Assembly: GCF_000243395.2 (NCBI RefSeq)
Contig: NZ_CM001484.1
Span: 2,073,202-2,137,201, forward strand
Direction: 5' to 3'
Source of the DNA: Saccharomonospora glauca K62
GTDB taxonomy: Bacteria > Actinomycetota > Actinomycetes > Mycobacteriales > Pseudonocardiaceae
Length of the DNA stretch: 64,000 nucleotides
Positions 42,460-51,909 of the stretch are shown here, piece after piece. The first letter of the stretch is position 1. Every line of letters begins with the position of its first letter. Below the pieces are notes generated by a model, which saw only the letters and a program-made list of their open reading frames with translations, did not search any database and was not told the origin of the DNA. The position numbers were made by a program, and so were the translations under genes.

Positions 42460-42795
42460 GTGAGTACTCGCGCGGTGGACGAGATCTGGCAGGACTGGAA
42501 CGACGCCGTCAACATGACGGCCGAGGAGCTGGAGGACTGGCTGGAGACCCCCGAGTCGCGCAGTGTCGGTGACAAGAGTGACGACGAGGAGTCGACGGGG
42601 CACCGGTCCGGGCGGCGCATCGTGCGGTTGCTGCGCACGAAGAAGAACGAGCTCGACGAGGACGACGCCGCCCACATGCGGAAGGTGGTCTCGTACGTGC
42701 ACCGGCATCTCGCGCAACGTCCGGACGGCGACGTGTCGCACACGCCGTGGCGGTACTCGCTGATGAACTGGGGTCACGATCCGTTGAAGGACTGA
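42460..42795 (+). CDS. DUF3140 domain protein
   Basis: 111 residues; GTG preceded by GGAG. The sequence AVNMTAEELEDWLETPESRSVG, GRRIVRLLRTKKNELDEDD and HMRKVVSYVHRHLAQRPDGDV...WRYSLMNWGHDPLK is the conserved DUF3140 pattern, a small soluble actinobacterial protein of unknown function. It stands alone, divergent from the ArsR gene. Confidence 0.85.
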   Translation: MSTRAVDEIWQDWNDAVNMTAEELEDWLETPESRSVGDKSDDEESTGHRSGRRIVRLLRTKKNELDEDDAAHMRKVVSYVHRHLAQRPDGDVSHTPWRYSLMNWGHDPLKD

Positions 42796-43167
42796 TCCGT
42801 CGCGCCGGACGCGGGGTGTGTCAATTGACGAGGCGCGGCGACCAAATAGTTAATTTGTGTACCAAAATGGTCCGGCGGTACTGTGACGGTGCTCATGGAT
42901 TCCGTGGCCGGAGCGTGACCGACACTGGTCGAGAGGTGGTCGTCCTCTCGACGGAAGGGTCCGACGGTCAAAGCTCTCGTGGTGCTCGCCTTGGCGGTTG
43001 TCCGAGGTGTAAGCAATGTCGGGATGGTTGACCGACACTTCCGAATTCTCGCGCGAGACCTGGGTCACACTCCCCAAAAGTAGTAAATGTGTTTACTATG
43101 CAGGGGACGAGTGACCGCCACGGGTTCCGTGGTAACGCTCGCGTGGTGGCTTACAAGGAGGTTGGTC
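42796..43167. promoter_or_regulatory. Gene-free promoter region of the homogentisate operon
   Basis: The 372 bp contain an AT-rich patch (around 42843-42870) and no convincing gene. Near its end, TAGTAAA-TGTG-TTTACTA (43081-43098) is a 7-bp inverted repeat whose right half merges with a good -10 hexamer TACTAT (43094-43099). This makes it a likely operator over the promoter. The region ends with AAGGAGG before the hmgA start. The controlling protein is not encoded next to it. Confidence 0.5.
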
Positions 43168-44367
43168 ATGGCGTACTACCGTCGGGTGGGCGTGGTCCCG
43201 CCGAAACGGCACACGCAGCACCGCGATGAGGCCGGCAAGCTCTACTACGAGGAGCTGATGGGGGAGGAGGGCTTCTCGTCCGACTCCTCCCTGCTGTATC
43301 ACCGCCACATTCCCTCGGCGATCGTGGATTCCCGGGTGTGGGAGCTGCCGGACCAGACCACCACGCCGAACCACCCGCTGCGGCCGCGGCATTTGAAGCT
43401 GCACGACCTGTTCCCCGGTGAGGGTTGGCGGGACACCGACGTGGTCACCGGGCGGCGGTTGGTGCTGGGCAACGCCGACGTCCGGCTGTCCTATGTGGTG
43501 GCCGGCACCGACTCGCCGTTGTACCGCAACGCCATCGGTGACGAGGTGGTGTACGTCGAGTCGGGTGAGGCGGTGGTGGAGACCGTCTTCGGCGCGTTGC
43601 CCGCCAAGCAGGGCGACTACGTGGTGCTGCCGAGGGCGACCACACACCGGTGGCTTCCCCGTGGCGAGCAGCCGCTGCGGGCGTATGTGATCGAGGCGAA
43701 CAGCCATGTCGCGCCGCCGAAGCGTTACCTGTCGCGGTACGGCCAGTTCCTGGAGCACTCGCCGTACTGCGAACGCGACCTGCACGGACCGTCGGAGGTC
43801 CTGCTCGCCGAGGGCAGTGACGTCGAGGTGTACGTGAAGCATCGCGGCCCCGGAGGCATCGCGGGGTCGGTGATGGTGTATCCGCAGCACCCGTTCGACG
43901 TGGTCGGCTGGGACGGCTGCCTGTACCCGTACACGTTCAGCGTCTACGACTTCGAACCGATCACCGGCCGGGTGCACCAGCCGCCGCCCGTGCACCAGGT
44001 GTTCGAGGGCCACAACTTCGTGGTGTGCAACTTCGTGCCGCGCAAGGTGGACTACCACCCGAAGGCGATCCCCGTCCCGTACTACCACTCCAACGTGGAC
44101 TCCGACGAGATCATGTTCTACTGCGGCGGTGACTACGAGGCCCGCAAGGGGTCGGGCATCGGCCAGGGATCGGTCTCGGTGCATCCGGGCGGGCATTCAC
44201 ACGGCCCGCAGCCGGGCGCGTACGAGCGCAGTATCGGGGTGGAGTTCTTCGACGAGCTCGCCGTCATGGTCGACACCTTCCGCCCGCTGGAGCTGGGTGA
44301 GGGCGGTCTGGCGTGCGAGGACCGGAACTACGCCTGGACCTGGGCCGGACGGGGACCGAAGCAGTGA
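43168..44367 (+). CDS. hmgA: Homogentisate 1,2-dioxygenase
   Basis: 399 residues, double-cupin iron dioxygenase. It opens the aromatic ring of homogentisate to maleylacetoacetate in tyrosine/phenylalanine breakdown. Features are YPQHPFDVVGWDGCLYPYTFSVYDFEPITGR, HNFVVCNFVPRK, PYYHSNVDSDEIMFYCGGDYEAR and HPGGHSHGPQPG, which supply the iron-binding His/Glu set. It begins an operon whose five genes all overlap by 4 bp (GTGA or ATGA). Strong ribosome-binding site AAGGAGG. Confidence 0.92.
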   Translation: MAYYRRVGVVPPKRHTQHRDEAGKLYYEELMGEEGFSSDSSLLYHRHIPSAIVDSRVWELPDQTTTPNHPLRPRHLKLHDLFPGEGWRDTDVVTGRRLVLGNADVRLSYVVAGTDSPLYRNAIGDEVVYVESGEAVVETVFGALPAKQGDYVVLPRATTHRWLPRGEQPLRAYVIEANSHVAPPKRYLSRYGQFLEHSPYCERDLHGPSEVLLAEGSDVEVYVKHRGPGGIAGSVMVYPQHPFDVVGWDGCLYPYTFSVYDFEPITGRVHQPPPVHQVFEGHNFVVCNFVPRKVDYHPKAIPVPYYHSNVDSDEIMFYCGGDYEARKGSGIGQGSVSVHPGGHSHGPQPGAYERSIGVEFFDELAVMVDTFRPLELGEGGLACEDRNYAWTWAGRGPKQ

Positions 44368-45242
44368 CCACGCCGGCTCTTCCCGCGTTCGCCCGAGGAC
44401 TGTGCGACGACGCGGCGATCTTCCCGCCGGGGCTGGCGCCGCTGTCCGAGGCCGTCCCCGCGCACGTCCGACACGTCGGCTCGCCGTACGCCGAACTGGT
44501 CGGTCCGCTGGTCGTCTCGGCCGCGTCCCTGGAGGAGCTGGCGGGGCTGGTGCCCGTCGAGGACGGACACCAGCTCGACCTGGCGGTGACCCTGCCCGAG
44601 GGGCCGTCGGGGCTGCCCGAGGTGCTCGGGGCCGTCTCGGCGCTGCCGGTGCGCCTCCGCGCGCTGGAGGTGGCGGTGCCCGCTCCGATGACCGCGGCCG
44701 CTCTCGTCGAGGCCCTCGACGCGGCGGGCGTCGACGAGACCGTGGAGGTGTTCGTCGAGGTCCCGCGCGACGAACGCAGGCCGGAGATCATCGCCGCGTT
44801 GCCGGACACCCGGTACCGGGCGAAGTTCCGCACCGGCGGGGTGAAGGCCGAGCTGTATCCCGACGAGGCCGAGCTGGCCACGGCGATCGAGGCCGTCGTG
44901 GCCGCCGGTGTGCCGTACAAGGCGACCGCGGGCCTTCACCACGCCATCCGTAACACCGATCCGGAGACCGGTTTCGAGCAGCACGGGTTCCTCAATCTGC
45001 TGCTGGCCACCGACGCCGCGCTGCGCGGTGCGGACACCGACGAGCTGGTGCGCCTTCTCGCCGACCGCGACGGCGCGGCGATCGCCGCGCGCGTGGCGGC
45101 CCTGCCCGAGGAGAGGGTGCTCGCCACACGAGCGGCCTTCCGTTCGTTCGGAACGTGCAGCATCAGCGACCCGCTCACCGAGCTGATCGCGCTGGGGCTG
45201 CTGCCGGAATCGGTGTCGCCCACCTACGAAAGGACCGTATGA
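44364..45242 (+). CDS. Conserved protein of unknown function in the homogentisate operon
   Basis: 292 residues; the GTG overlaps the hmgA stop (GTGA). I do not recognise a named family. Visible are an N-terminal LPAFARGLCDDAAIFPPGLAPL block, alternating beta/alpha segments (LRALEVAVPAPMTAAALVEAL, VDETVEVFVEVPRDERRPEIIAAL) and KFRTGGVKAELYPDEAELATAIEAVVAAGVPYKATAGLHHAIRN. Together these suggest a TIM-barrel-like fold with conserved Lys, His and Arg residues. Its strict position between hmgA and fahA suggests the missing isomerase step or a repair role, but nothing in the sequence proves it. Confidence 0.7.
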   Translation: MTTPALPAFARGLCDDAAIFPPGLAPLSEAVPAHVRHVGSPYAELVGPLVVSAASLEELAGLVPVEDGHQLDLAVTLPEGPSGLPEVLGAVSALPVRLRALEVAVPAPMTAAALVEALDAAGVDETVEVFVEVPRDERRPEIIAALPDTRYRAKFRTGGVKAELYPDEAELATAIEAVVAAGVPYKATAGLHHAIRNTDPETGFEQHGFLNLLLATDAALRGADTDELVRLLADRDGAAIAARVAALPEERVLATRAAFRSFGTCSISDPLTELIALGLLPESVSPTYERTV

Positions 45243-46423
45243 CCACCATCGAGATCCCCGACGGTTCGCCGTTCGGGCCGAACAACCTGCCCTACGGCGT
45301 GTTCTCCACCCCCGGCACCGCGCCTCGGGTGGGCGTCCGGGTGGGAGACTTCGTCGTCGACCTCGCCGCGGCACTCGGCGACGACGTGTTCGCCCGGCCG
45401 TCGCTGAACGCCTTCATGGCGCAGGGCCACGCGCGCTGGGTGGAGGTGCGCGAGCGGATCGTCGAGCTCGTCTCCGGCGACGTGCCCGATGCGGCCGTCC
45501 ACGCCGTCGGGGACGTGACACTCCACCTGCCGGTGGAGGTCGGCGACTACGTCGACTTCTACGCCTCGGAACACCACGCCACCAACCTCGGCAAGCTGTT
45601 CCGGCCCGGTTCCCCGCCGCTGATGCCGAACTGGAAGCACCTTCCCGTCGGCTACCACGGACGTGCGGGCACCGTGATCCCGTCCGGGATCGACATCGTG
45701 CGCCCGTGCGGTCAGCGCAAGGCTCCCGATCAGGACACCCCCACGTTCGGGGAGAGCCGGCGACTGGACATCGAGGCCGAGCTGGGCTTCATCGTGGGCA
45801 CCGGCTCGGAACTCGGGACCCCCGTGTCGACCGACGAGTTCGCCGAGCGGGTGTTCGGCGTGGTCGTCCTCAACGACTGGTCGGCGCGTGACATTCAGGC
45901 GTGGGAGTACGTGCCGCTCGGTCCGTTCCTCGGCAAGAGCTTCGCCACCTCCGTCTCGCCGTGGGTGGTGCCGCTGCTCGCCCTGGAGGCGGCCAGGGTC
46001 CCCACCCCGACGCAGAACCCGGAGCCGCTTCCTTATCTGAAGGAGACCTCGCCGTGGGGACTGGACATCGAGCTGGAGGTGGAGCTGAACGGCCAGGTCG
46101 TCAGCCGCCCGCCGTACCGGGAGATGTACTGGTCGCCCGCGCAGATGCTGGCGCACCTGACGGTCAACGGGGCGTCCACGCGCACCGGTGACCTGTTCGC
46201 CTCCGGCACGATCTCCGGGCCCGAACGCGATCAGCGCGGCGCCTTCATCGAGATCACCTGGGGAGGCCGGGAGCCACTGTCGGTGGGCGGGGAGGAACGG
46301 ACGTTTTTGCAGGACGGCGACGAGGTCGTTCTCCGGGCCACCGCCCCCGGCGTGGGCGGCGGCCGGATCTCCTTCGGTGAGGTCCGCACGCGCATCCTGC
46401 CCGCGAAGGGACGGGAGAAGTGA
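45239..46423 (+). CDS. fahA: Fumarylacetoacetase
   Basis: 394 residues; hydrolyses fumarylacetoacetate to fumarate and acetoacetate. An N-terminal SH3-like part (NNLPYGVFS...GVRVGDFVVDLAAAL) is followed by the catalytic FAH domain. The latter contains VDFYASEHHATNLGKLFRPGSPPLMPNWKHLPVGYHGRAGTVIPSG (His-dependent catalysis), DIEAELGFIVG, VVLNDWSARDIQAWEYVPLGPFLGKSF and ERDQRGAFIEITWGG. ATGA overlap with the preceding gene. Confidence 0.93.
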   Translation: MTTIEIPDGSPFGPNNLPYGVFSTPGTAPRVGVRVGDFVVDLAAALGDDVFARPSLNAFMAQGHARWVEVRERIVELVSGDVPDAAVHAVGDVTLHLPVEVGDYVDFYASEHHATNLGKLFRPGSPPLMPNWKHLPVGYHGRAGTVIPSGIDIVRPCGQRKAPDQDTPTFGESRRLDIEAELGFIVGTGSELGTPVSTDEFAERVFGVVVLNDWSARDIQAWEYVPLGPFLGKSFATSVSPWVVPLLALEAARVPTPTQNPEPLPYLKETSPWGLDIELEVELNGQVVSRPPYREMYWSPAQMLAHLTVNGASTRTGDLFASGTISGPERDQRGAFIEITWGGREPLSVGGEERTFLQDGDEVVLRATAPGVGGGRISFGEVRTRILPAKGREK

Positions 46424-47190
46424 CGAACAAGGTGGTCGCCACCGCCGCCGAGGCGGTGGCGGACATCCCCAGTGGCGCGTCGTTGGCGGTCGGCGGATTC
46501 GGGTTGTGCGGCATCCCGGACACGTTGATCGCCGCTCTCGCGCAAGGGGAGGCCACCGACCTGGAGGTGTTCTCCAACAACTGCGGCGTCGACGGCCAAG
46601 GCCTCGGCGTCCTGCTGGAGGCCGGACGCATCCGCAGGGTCACCGCCTCCTACGTCGGGGAAAACAAGGAGTTCGCCCGCCAGTATCTTGCCGGCGAGCT
46701 GGAGGTGGAGCTGACCCCGCAGGGCACACTCGCCGAACGACTGCGTGCGGGCGGCGCGGGCATCCCCGCGTTCTACACGCCCGCGGGCGTCGGAACGCCC
46801 GTCGGGGACGGGGGCTTGCCGTGGCGGTACGACGCCGAGGGCAACGTCGTGGTGGCCTCGCCCCCGAAGGAGGTCCGGGAGTTCGACGGCAAACGGTACT
46901 TGCTGGAGAAGGCGATCGTCGCCGACTTCGCGTTGGTGCACGCCGAGGTCGGGGACACGCACGGGAACCTGGTCTTCAACAAGACCGCGATGAACTTCAA
47001 CCCCCTCGCCGCGATGGCGGGGCGGATCACCATCGCGGAGGTGGAACGGTTGGTGGAACCGGGCGAACTCGACCCCGCGCGAGTGCACCTGCCCGGAGTC
47101 TTCGTCCAGCGCATCGTCCACACCGGACCTCAGGACAAGCGGATCGAGAAGCGCACCGTGCGCCGGGCTGAGGAGGGCTCGCGGCCATGA
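46420..47190 (+). CDS. scoA: 3-oxoacid CoA-transferase, subunit A
   Basis: 256 residues with the family signature [17 protein letters not shown] and [19 protein letters not shown], then [28 protein letters not shown]. With subunit B it moves CoA from succinyl-CoA to acetoacetate, so the acetoacetate released by FahA is activated. GTGA overlap with fahA. Confidence 0.92.
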   Translation: MTNKVVATAAEAVADIPSGASLAVGGFGLCGIPDTLIAALAQGEATDLEVFSNNCGVDGQGLGVLLEAGRIRRVTASYVGENKEFARQYLAGELEVELTPQGTLAERLRAGGAGIPAFYTPAGVGTPVGDGGLPWRYDAEGNVVVASPPKEVREFDGKRYLLEKAIVADFALVHAEVGDTHGNLVFNKTAMNFNPLAAMAGRITIAEVERLVEPGELDPARVHLPGVFVQRIVHTGPQDKRIEKRTVRRAEEGSRP

Positions 47191-47840
47191 CCGACACGAC
47201 CGCCGGGTGGTCCCGACGGGAGATGGCAGCCAGGGCCGCGAGGGAACTGCGGCCCGGCGAGTACGTCAATCTCGGGATCGGACTGCCCACGTTGATCCCC
47301 AACCACCTGCCCGAGGGCGTGGACGTGGTGCTGCACAGCGAGAACGGGATCCTGGGCACGGGTCCGTACCCGCTGGAGGACGAGGTCGACGCCGATCTGA
47401 TCAACGCGGGGAAGGAGACGGTGACGGTGAACCCCGGCGCCGCCTACTTCGATTCCGCGTTGTCGTTCGGCATGATCCGGGGCGGACACATCGACACGGC
47501 GGTGCTGGGCGGCATGCAGGTGTCCGTCACAGGTGACCTGGCGAACTGGATGGTGCCCGGCAAGATGGTCAAGGGCATGGGCGGTGCGATGGACCTCGTG
47601 CACGGTGCCCGCCGGGTCATCGTGCTGATGGAACACACTGCCAAGGACGGCAGTCCGAAAATCCTCACCGAGTGCACGCTGCCGCTGACGGGCGAACGCG
47701 TCGTGCAGCGGATCATCACGAACCTGGCCGTGCTAGACGTCGAGGATGTCCCCGAGGGTGGGTTGGTGCTCCGGGAACTCGCCCCCGGCGTGACCACCGA
47801 CCAGGTGGTCGCCGCCACCGGAGCGCCCGTCATGATCTGA
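47187..47840 (+). CDS. scoB: 3-oxoacid CoA-transferase, subunit B
   Basis: 217 residues with the catalytic Glu in [16 protein letters not shown] (SENG motif). [34 protein letters not shown] and [19 protein letters not shown] are standard. ATGA overlap with subunit A. Last gene of the homogentisate operon. Confidence 0.93.
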   Translation: MTDTTAGWSRREMAARAARELRPGEYVNLGIGLPTLIPNHLPEGVDVVLHSENGILGTGPYPLEDEVDADLINAGKETVTVNPGAAYFDSALSFGMIRGGHIDTAVLGGMQVSVTGDLANWMVPGKMVKGMGGAMDLVHGARRVIVLMEHTAKDGSPKILTECTLPLTGERVVQRIITNLAVLDVEDVPEGGLVLRELAPGVTTDQVVAATGAPVMI

Positions 47841-47859
47841 CCCGCCCCGCCTCGACGAA

Positions 47860-47896
47860 GGCCCACCCGGCGGAAGCCGCCGGGTGGGCCTTTCTT
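47860..47896. terminator. Rho-independent terminator after scoB
   Basis: A 14-bp perfect stem (GGCCCACCCGGCGG with its complement at 47877-47890), loop AAG, followed by TTTCTTT. It lies between convergent genes and also has AA on the other side, so it may act in both directions. Confidence 0.88.
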
Positions 47897-47919
47897 TCGG
47901 GGGGCGGGGAGAGGGAGAG

Positions 47920-49269
47920 TCAGCTTTCGACTTCGTCGAGATCGATGCCCCGCGATTCCCGGCTCGTCGCCACCGCCACGAACGTGATCGCCATCGTGAT
48001 CACCAGGTACGCGATGACCGCGCCCACCCCGAAGTTCTCGATGAGCCACACGGCGATGAATGGGGCGGGAGCACCCGCGAAGATCGACGACCCCTGGAAC
48101 ACCAGCGAGGAACCCGCGTAGCGGTAGCGCGTGGGGAACAGCTCGGTGATCCACGCGGCCTCGGGGCCCGCGAGCATGCCGTGGAAGAACGCGCCCACGC
48201 ACACCCCGACCCACAGCAGGGGCACGCTTTCGAAGTGCACCAGCCAGAAGAAGACCGGTGCCCACGCGATCAGCACGCCGGTCGGGACCAGCATCGCCTT
48301 CTTGCGGCCGACGCGGTCGGACCACGCGCCTCCGCCGATCATGCCGACGAACTGGAACACCGACGCGAAGGTGACCGCCAGTGTCACGTCACCACGGTCG
48401 AAGTCGAAGTACGAGGTGGCATAGGCGATGACGAACGTCGTGTAGACGTAGAACGCGATGTTCTCGCCCAGCCGTTGTCCGAGGCCGTGCAGCACCTGAC
48501 GCGGCCGCCGCAGCGCGAGCACGATGCTCGACTTCTTCTGCTTCTCGGCGGATTTCCGCGCCGCCTGGTCCTGCGCCCGGCGGAACACCGGCGATTCCTC
48601 GACGCCGCGACGGACCCAGAAGCCGATCACCAGCAGCGGAATGGCCAAAAGGAACGCCACGCGCCAACCCCACGACTCGAACGCGGCGTCGGTGGTGCTC
48701 ATGGACAGCACGGTGATCACCAGGGTGGCCAGGACGGTGCCCGCGGGAGCACCGGCCTGCGGCCACGAGGCCCAGAAACCACGACGTTTGGGCTCACCGT
48801 ACTCGCTGACGAGCAGCACGGCGGCACCGAACTCCCCACCGAGTGCGAAGCCCTGGATCAGCCGCAGCAGCACCAGCAGGACCGTGGCCATGATGCCGAT
48901 GTCGTGGTAGGTCGGGAGCAACCCGATGGCCGCCGTCGCCGTGCCCAGGAGCAGGAATGTCACCACGAGCATGGGTTTACGGCCGAATCGGTCGCCGAGG
49001 TGGCCGAACACGACGCCGCCCAAGGGGCGGGCGACGAACCCGAGCCCCTGGGTCGCCAGCGCCATCAGCAGACTGGTGATGCCGTTGTCGTTCGGGAAGA
49101 ACAGCGGGCCGAGCACCGTGGCCGCGAGCACGCCGTAGATGGCGAAGTCGTACCACTCCAGCAAGGCACCGGCCATGCTGCCGGTCAGCACCCGCTTGAA
49201 CATGCGCGAGGTCGTGGGACCACCGCTCCCGCCGGCGCCGGTGGGGATTGAGTCAACGGCTGATGCCAC
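47920..49269 (-). CDS. Metabolite:H+ symporter, MHS family (MFS)
   Basis: 449 residues, 12 predicted helices. MHS signatures are GALLEWYDFAIYG in helix 1, FGHLGDRFGRKPMLV in loop 2-3, and RLIQGFALGGEFGAAVLLVSEYGEPKRRGFWAS. Relatives (ProP, ShiA, KgtP) import organic acids or zwitterions by proton symport. It lies 123 bp downstream of the P450 gene on the same strand, so it probably imports that enzyme's substrate. Not part of the peptide cluster. Confidence 0.85.
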   Translation of the reverse strand: MASAVDSIPTGAGGSGGPTTSRMFKRVLTGSMAGALLEWYDFAIYGVLAATVLGPLFFPNDNGITSLLMALATQGLGFVARPLGGVVFGHLGDRFGRKPMLVVTFLLLGTATAAIGLLPTYHDIGIMATVLLVLLRLIQGFALGGEFGAAVLLVSEYGEPKRRGFWASWPQAGAPAGTVLATLVITVLSMSTTDAAFESWGWRVAFLLAIPLLVIGFWVRRGVEESPVFRRAQDQAARKSAEKQKKSSIVLALRRPRQVLHGLGQRLGENIAFYVYTTFVIAYATSYFDFDRGDVTLAVTFASVFQFVGMIGGGAWSDRVGRKKAMLVPTGVLIAWAPVFFWLVHFESVPLLWVGVCVGAFFHGMLAGPEAAWITELFPTRYRYAGSSLVFQGSSIFAGAPAPFIAVWLIENFGVGAVIAYLVITMAITFVAVATSRESRGIDLDEVES

Positions 49270-49392
49270 CTGAGGTTCCTTTCACCTACTGTGCGGGCCG
49301 CCCCTTTGCGGCCCGGAGTCCGGGGGTGGGAGGTCGCGCGGTGTGCCGTCGCGCGGCGGGTCCGCCTTCACCGCGCGACCTCTCGGACGACG

Positions 49393-51747
49393 TCACAGCT
49401 CAAGCGTCAGCGTGTCGCCACAGGCGCGGGAGCAGCACGTCATCAGCTTGTTGTTGAGTGCTCGTTCCGACTTGGTGAGCACCATGTCGCGGTGGTCGAT
49501 CTCGCCGGAGACGACACCGACCTCACAGGTGCCGCACAAGCCTTCCTCGCAGTCGCTCGGCACGTCGATGTTGGCGGCGCGCAGCGCGGCGAGGACGGTC
49601 TGGTCCGGGGCGACCCGGACGGTGATGCCGGAATCGGCCAGTTTGAGGTCGAAGGCGTGTTCCTTCTCGGGATCGAGTTCGCCCAGATCGCTGGAGAAGT
49701 GCTCCACGCGTAGCGACTCCTCGGGCCAGTGCGTGGTGGCGTCGGCGAGCGCGTCGAGCAGGCGTTGCGGCCCGCAGGCATAGACCTTGGTGTCCTCGCG
49801 GGGCTCGGCCAGCAGCGACGCGACGTCGAGGCGGGTGCCCTCGTCGGAGACGTGCAGCACGAGTCGATCCCCGTGGTCGCGCACGACGCGGTCGAGCATC
49901 GCCATCGCACCGCGGGAGGAACCGCAGTAGTGGAACTCGTACTCCTTGCCCTCGCGGCGGGCGTGGTCGGCCATCGCCAGGATGGGGGTGATGCCGATGC
50001 CGCCGGCGACGAAGAGGTAGCGCGGTGCGTCGGGGTCCAATTTGAAGTGATTACGCGGCCCACGCATCTGCAGGGTGCTACCGACTCTCAGGTTCTCGTG
50101 CACGAAGCGGGAGCCGCCTCGACTCTCGGGGTCCTTCAGCACCGCGATCTGGTAGGCCGAGCGATCGTCCGGGTCCCCGCACAGCGAGTACTGGCGCGAA
50201 AGATCGCCGAGTTCGAGGTCGACGTGCGAGCCGGGGGACCACTTCGGCAGCGGCCTGCCGTGGACGTCGGCGAGCGTGATCCGCACGATGTCGTCGGTCT
50301 CGCGGGCGATGTCGCGCACCGTCATCGTGCGGGTGATGGAGCGTTTGGACGGTTGCCCGATCTTGATCTTGAGCTTCCGGTCGAGAATCTCGGGGTTGGT
50401 CCGCTCGGGATTCTTCGCCGGGTCCCACTGCACCCACAGCTGTTGCGGGCCCCGAAACGAGGTGTTGGGCAGGTAGGTGAACTCCTGGTCCGGCACCAAC
50501 TCCAGGTGCGGTAGCCGGGTGGTGAGCTCCTCCAGGAAGATCTGGATCTCCATGCGGGCGAGGTTCTTGCCCATGCACTGGTGTGCCCCGTATCCGAAGC
50601 TCAGGTGGTCGCTGGCGTTCTCGCGGCGGATGTCGAGTTCGTCGGGGTTGTCGAAGAATCGTTCGTCGTGGTTGGCGGAGGTGTTGACGATCAACAGCTT
50701 GCCGCCCTTGGGGATCTCGACGTCACCGATCTTGGTGTCCTTCGTGGCCACGCGACGCCACGCGATGATCGAACCGGAGAACCGCAGGCACTCCTCGACG
50801 GTGTTGGGGATCAGATTCGGGTCGTCGCAGATCTCTTCCCAGAGCGTCCGGTGTTCCAGCAGGAGTTTGATGGCGTTGGTGGCGGCGAGCGCGGTGGTCT
50901 CGTGAGCGGCCACGATCCCGGCCATCATCATCGAGTGCAGGTAGGAGTCGGTGATGATGTCGGGCATCTCGGGCTGGAGCCGGATGCCGTACTGCATCCA
51001 TCCCGGCCCCGAGGGGTCCTCGCGCATCTTGTCGAGGATCTTGCCCGCGTACTGCCAGAACTTACCGACGTTCTCGGCGATCGCGACCTGTTCCTCCGGG
51101 GCGGGACGGCCCCAGGTGTTCAGGGTGTGGGCCACGGAGTACCGGCGCAGGGTCTCGTGGTCCTCCTCGGGGACACCGAGGAAGTGCAGGGCGACCGTCA
51201 GCGGGACCTCGTAGAGCATCTCGTCGACGAGTTCGGCCCTGCCGTTGTTGATGAAGCGATCGACATGCTCGCGCACCAGGCGGCGCACCATCGGCTCGTG
51301 GTGAGCCAGGGCCGGAGGGGTGAAGGGCTCCATCAGCGCGCGGCGCCGGGGCATGTGCGCGGGTTCGTCCTCGTTGACGAGCGTGCGGTCCATCGCGTAG
51401 TCGTACTTGGCGAGTACCGCGTTCGCCTCGTCGCCGAACGGGGTGATCTTCTCCAGCGCGTTGGCGGGCGAGAACGTGATGTTGTCGCGGAAGACCGCTT
51501 TCACGTCCTCGTACCGGGTGACCACCCAGTAACCCAGCTTGGGGCTGTAGAACACCGGCTCCTCGTCGCGGGACCAGCGCAGCGAACTCGGAGGGTCTTG
51601 CTGGTAGGGCCCGGTGAACGGATCGAAGGCGGCCGCGTTGGCCGAGACGGGACATCCCGTGGGGCTGAGCCGGGAGTGGTCGACGGGGCAACCGGTGGCC
51701 TTCGCGCCCTTTCCTTGGTCGGTGGCAGTGGCCGACTCCGCGCCCAT
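49393..51747 (-). CDS. Self-sufficient cytochrome P450, CYP116B type (P450-FMN reductase-ferredoxin fusion)
   Basis: 784 residues in one chain. The P450 domain (about 1-450) has the heme Cys391 in FGYGAHQCMGKN, ExxR in VEECLRF (E-x2-R), and AAHETTALA on helix I. Next is a phthalate-dioxygenase-reductase-like module: RQYSLCGDP binds FMN and FVAGGIGITPILAM binds NADH. A C-terminal plant-type 2Fe-2S domain follows (CEEGLCGTC with the fourth Cys near TCCSRAC). This is the P450RhF architecture, needing only NAD(P)H and O2. The ATG has GGAGGGAG upstream. Its substrate is unknown; a transporter and an amidohydrolase are neighbours. Confidence 0.92.
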   Translation of the reverse strand: MGAESATATDQGKGAKATGCPVDHSRLSPTGCPVSANAAAFDPFTGPYQQDPPSSLRWSRDEEPVFYSPKLGYWVVTRYEDVKAVFRDNITFSPANALEKITPFGDEANAVLAKYDYAMDRTLVNEDEPAHMPRRRALMEPFTPPALAHHEPMVRRLVREHVDRFINNGRAELVDEMLYEVPLTVALHFLGVPEEDHETLRRYSVAHTLNTWGRPAPEEQVAIAENVGKFWQYAGKILDKMREDPSGPGWMQYGIRLQPEMPDIITDSYLHSMMMAGIVAAHETTALAATNAIKLLLEHRTLWEEICDDPNLIPNTVEECLRFSGSIIAWRRVATKDTKIGDVEIPKGGKLLIVNTSANHDERFFDNPDELDIRRENASDHLSFGYGAHQCMGKNLARMEIQIFLEELTTRLPHLELVPDQEFTYLPNTSFRGPQQLWVQWDPAKNPERTNPEILDRKLKIKIGQPSKRSITRTMTVRDIARETDDIVRITLADVHGRPLPKWSPGSHVDLELGDLSRQYSLCGDPDDRSAYQIAVLKDPESRGGSRFVHENLRVGSTLQMRGPRNHFKLDPDAPRYLFVAGGIGITPILAMADHARREGKEYEFHYCGSSRGAMAMLDRVVRDHGDRLVLHVSDEGTRLDVASLLAEPREDTKVYACGPQRLLDALADATTHWPEESLRVEHFSSDLGELDPEKEHAFDLKLADSGITVRVAPDQTVLAALRAANIDVPSDCEEGLCGTCEVGVVSGEIDHRDMVLTKSERALNNKLMTCCSRACGDTLTLEL

Positions 51748-51785
51748 AAGACTCCCTCCATACAGCGTTGTACAGGGTTTTTACT

Positions 51786-51819
51786 TTTATCGAACACATC
51801 TGTTCGGTATTAGATACCG
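51786..51819. promoter_or_regulatory. Inverted repeats upstream of the P450 gene
   Basis: CGAACacatctGTTCG is followed directly by GGTATtagATACC in the AT-rich promoter region 40-75 bp upstream of the P450 start. Their position suggests operator sites for an unidentified regulator. Confidence 0.4.
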
Positions 51820-51909
51820 AGGGAGCCTAAGACGGCCCGACACGACGGTCAAGGCATTGTTCGTGCGCCACCGTCGTCTCGATGCCGAGTCGTAGCGGAG
51901 GGCGACGGT

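Noticed and set aside
42747-43077. Short frames in the gap upstream of hmgA
   Set aside because: No ribosome-binding site, no family similarity, and they overlap promoter-like sequence.
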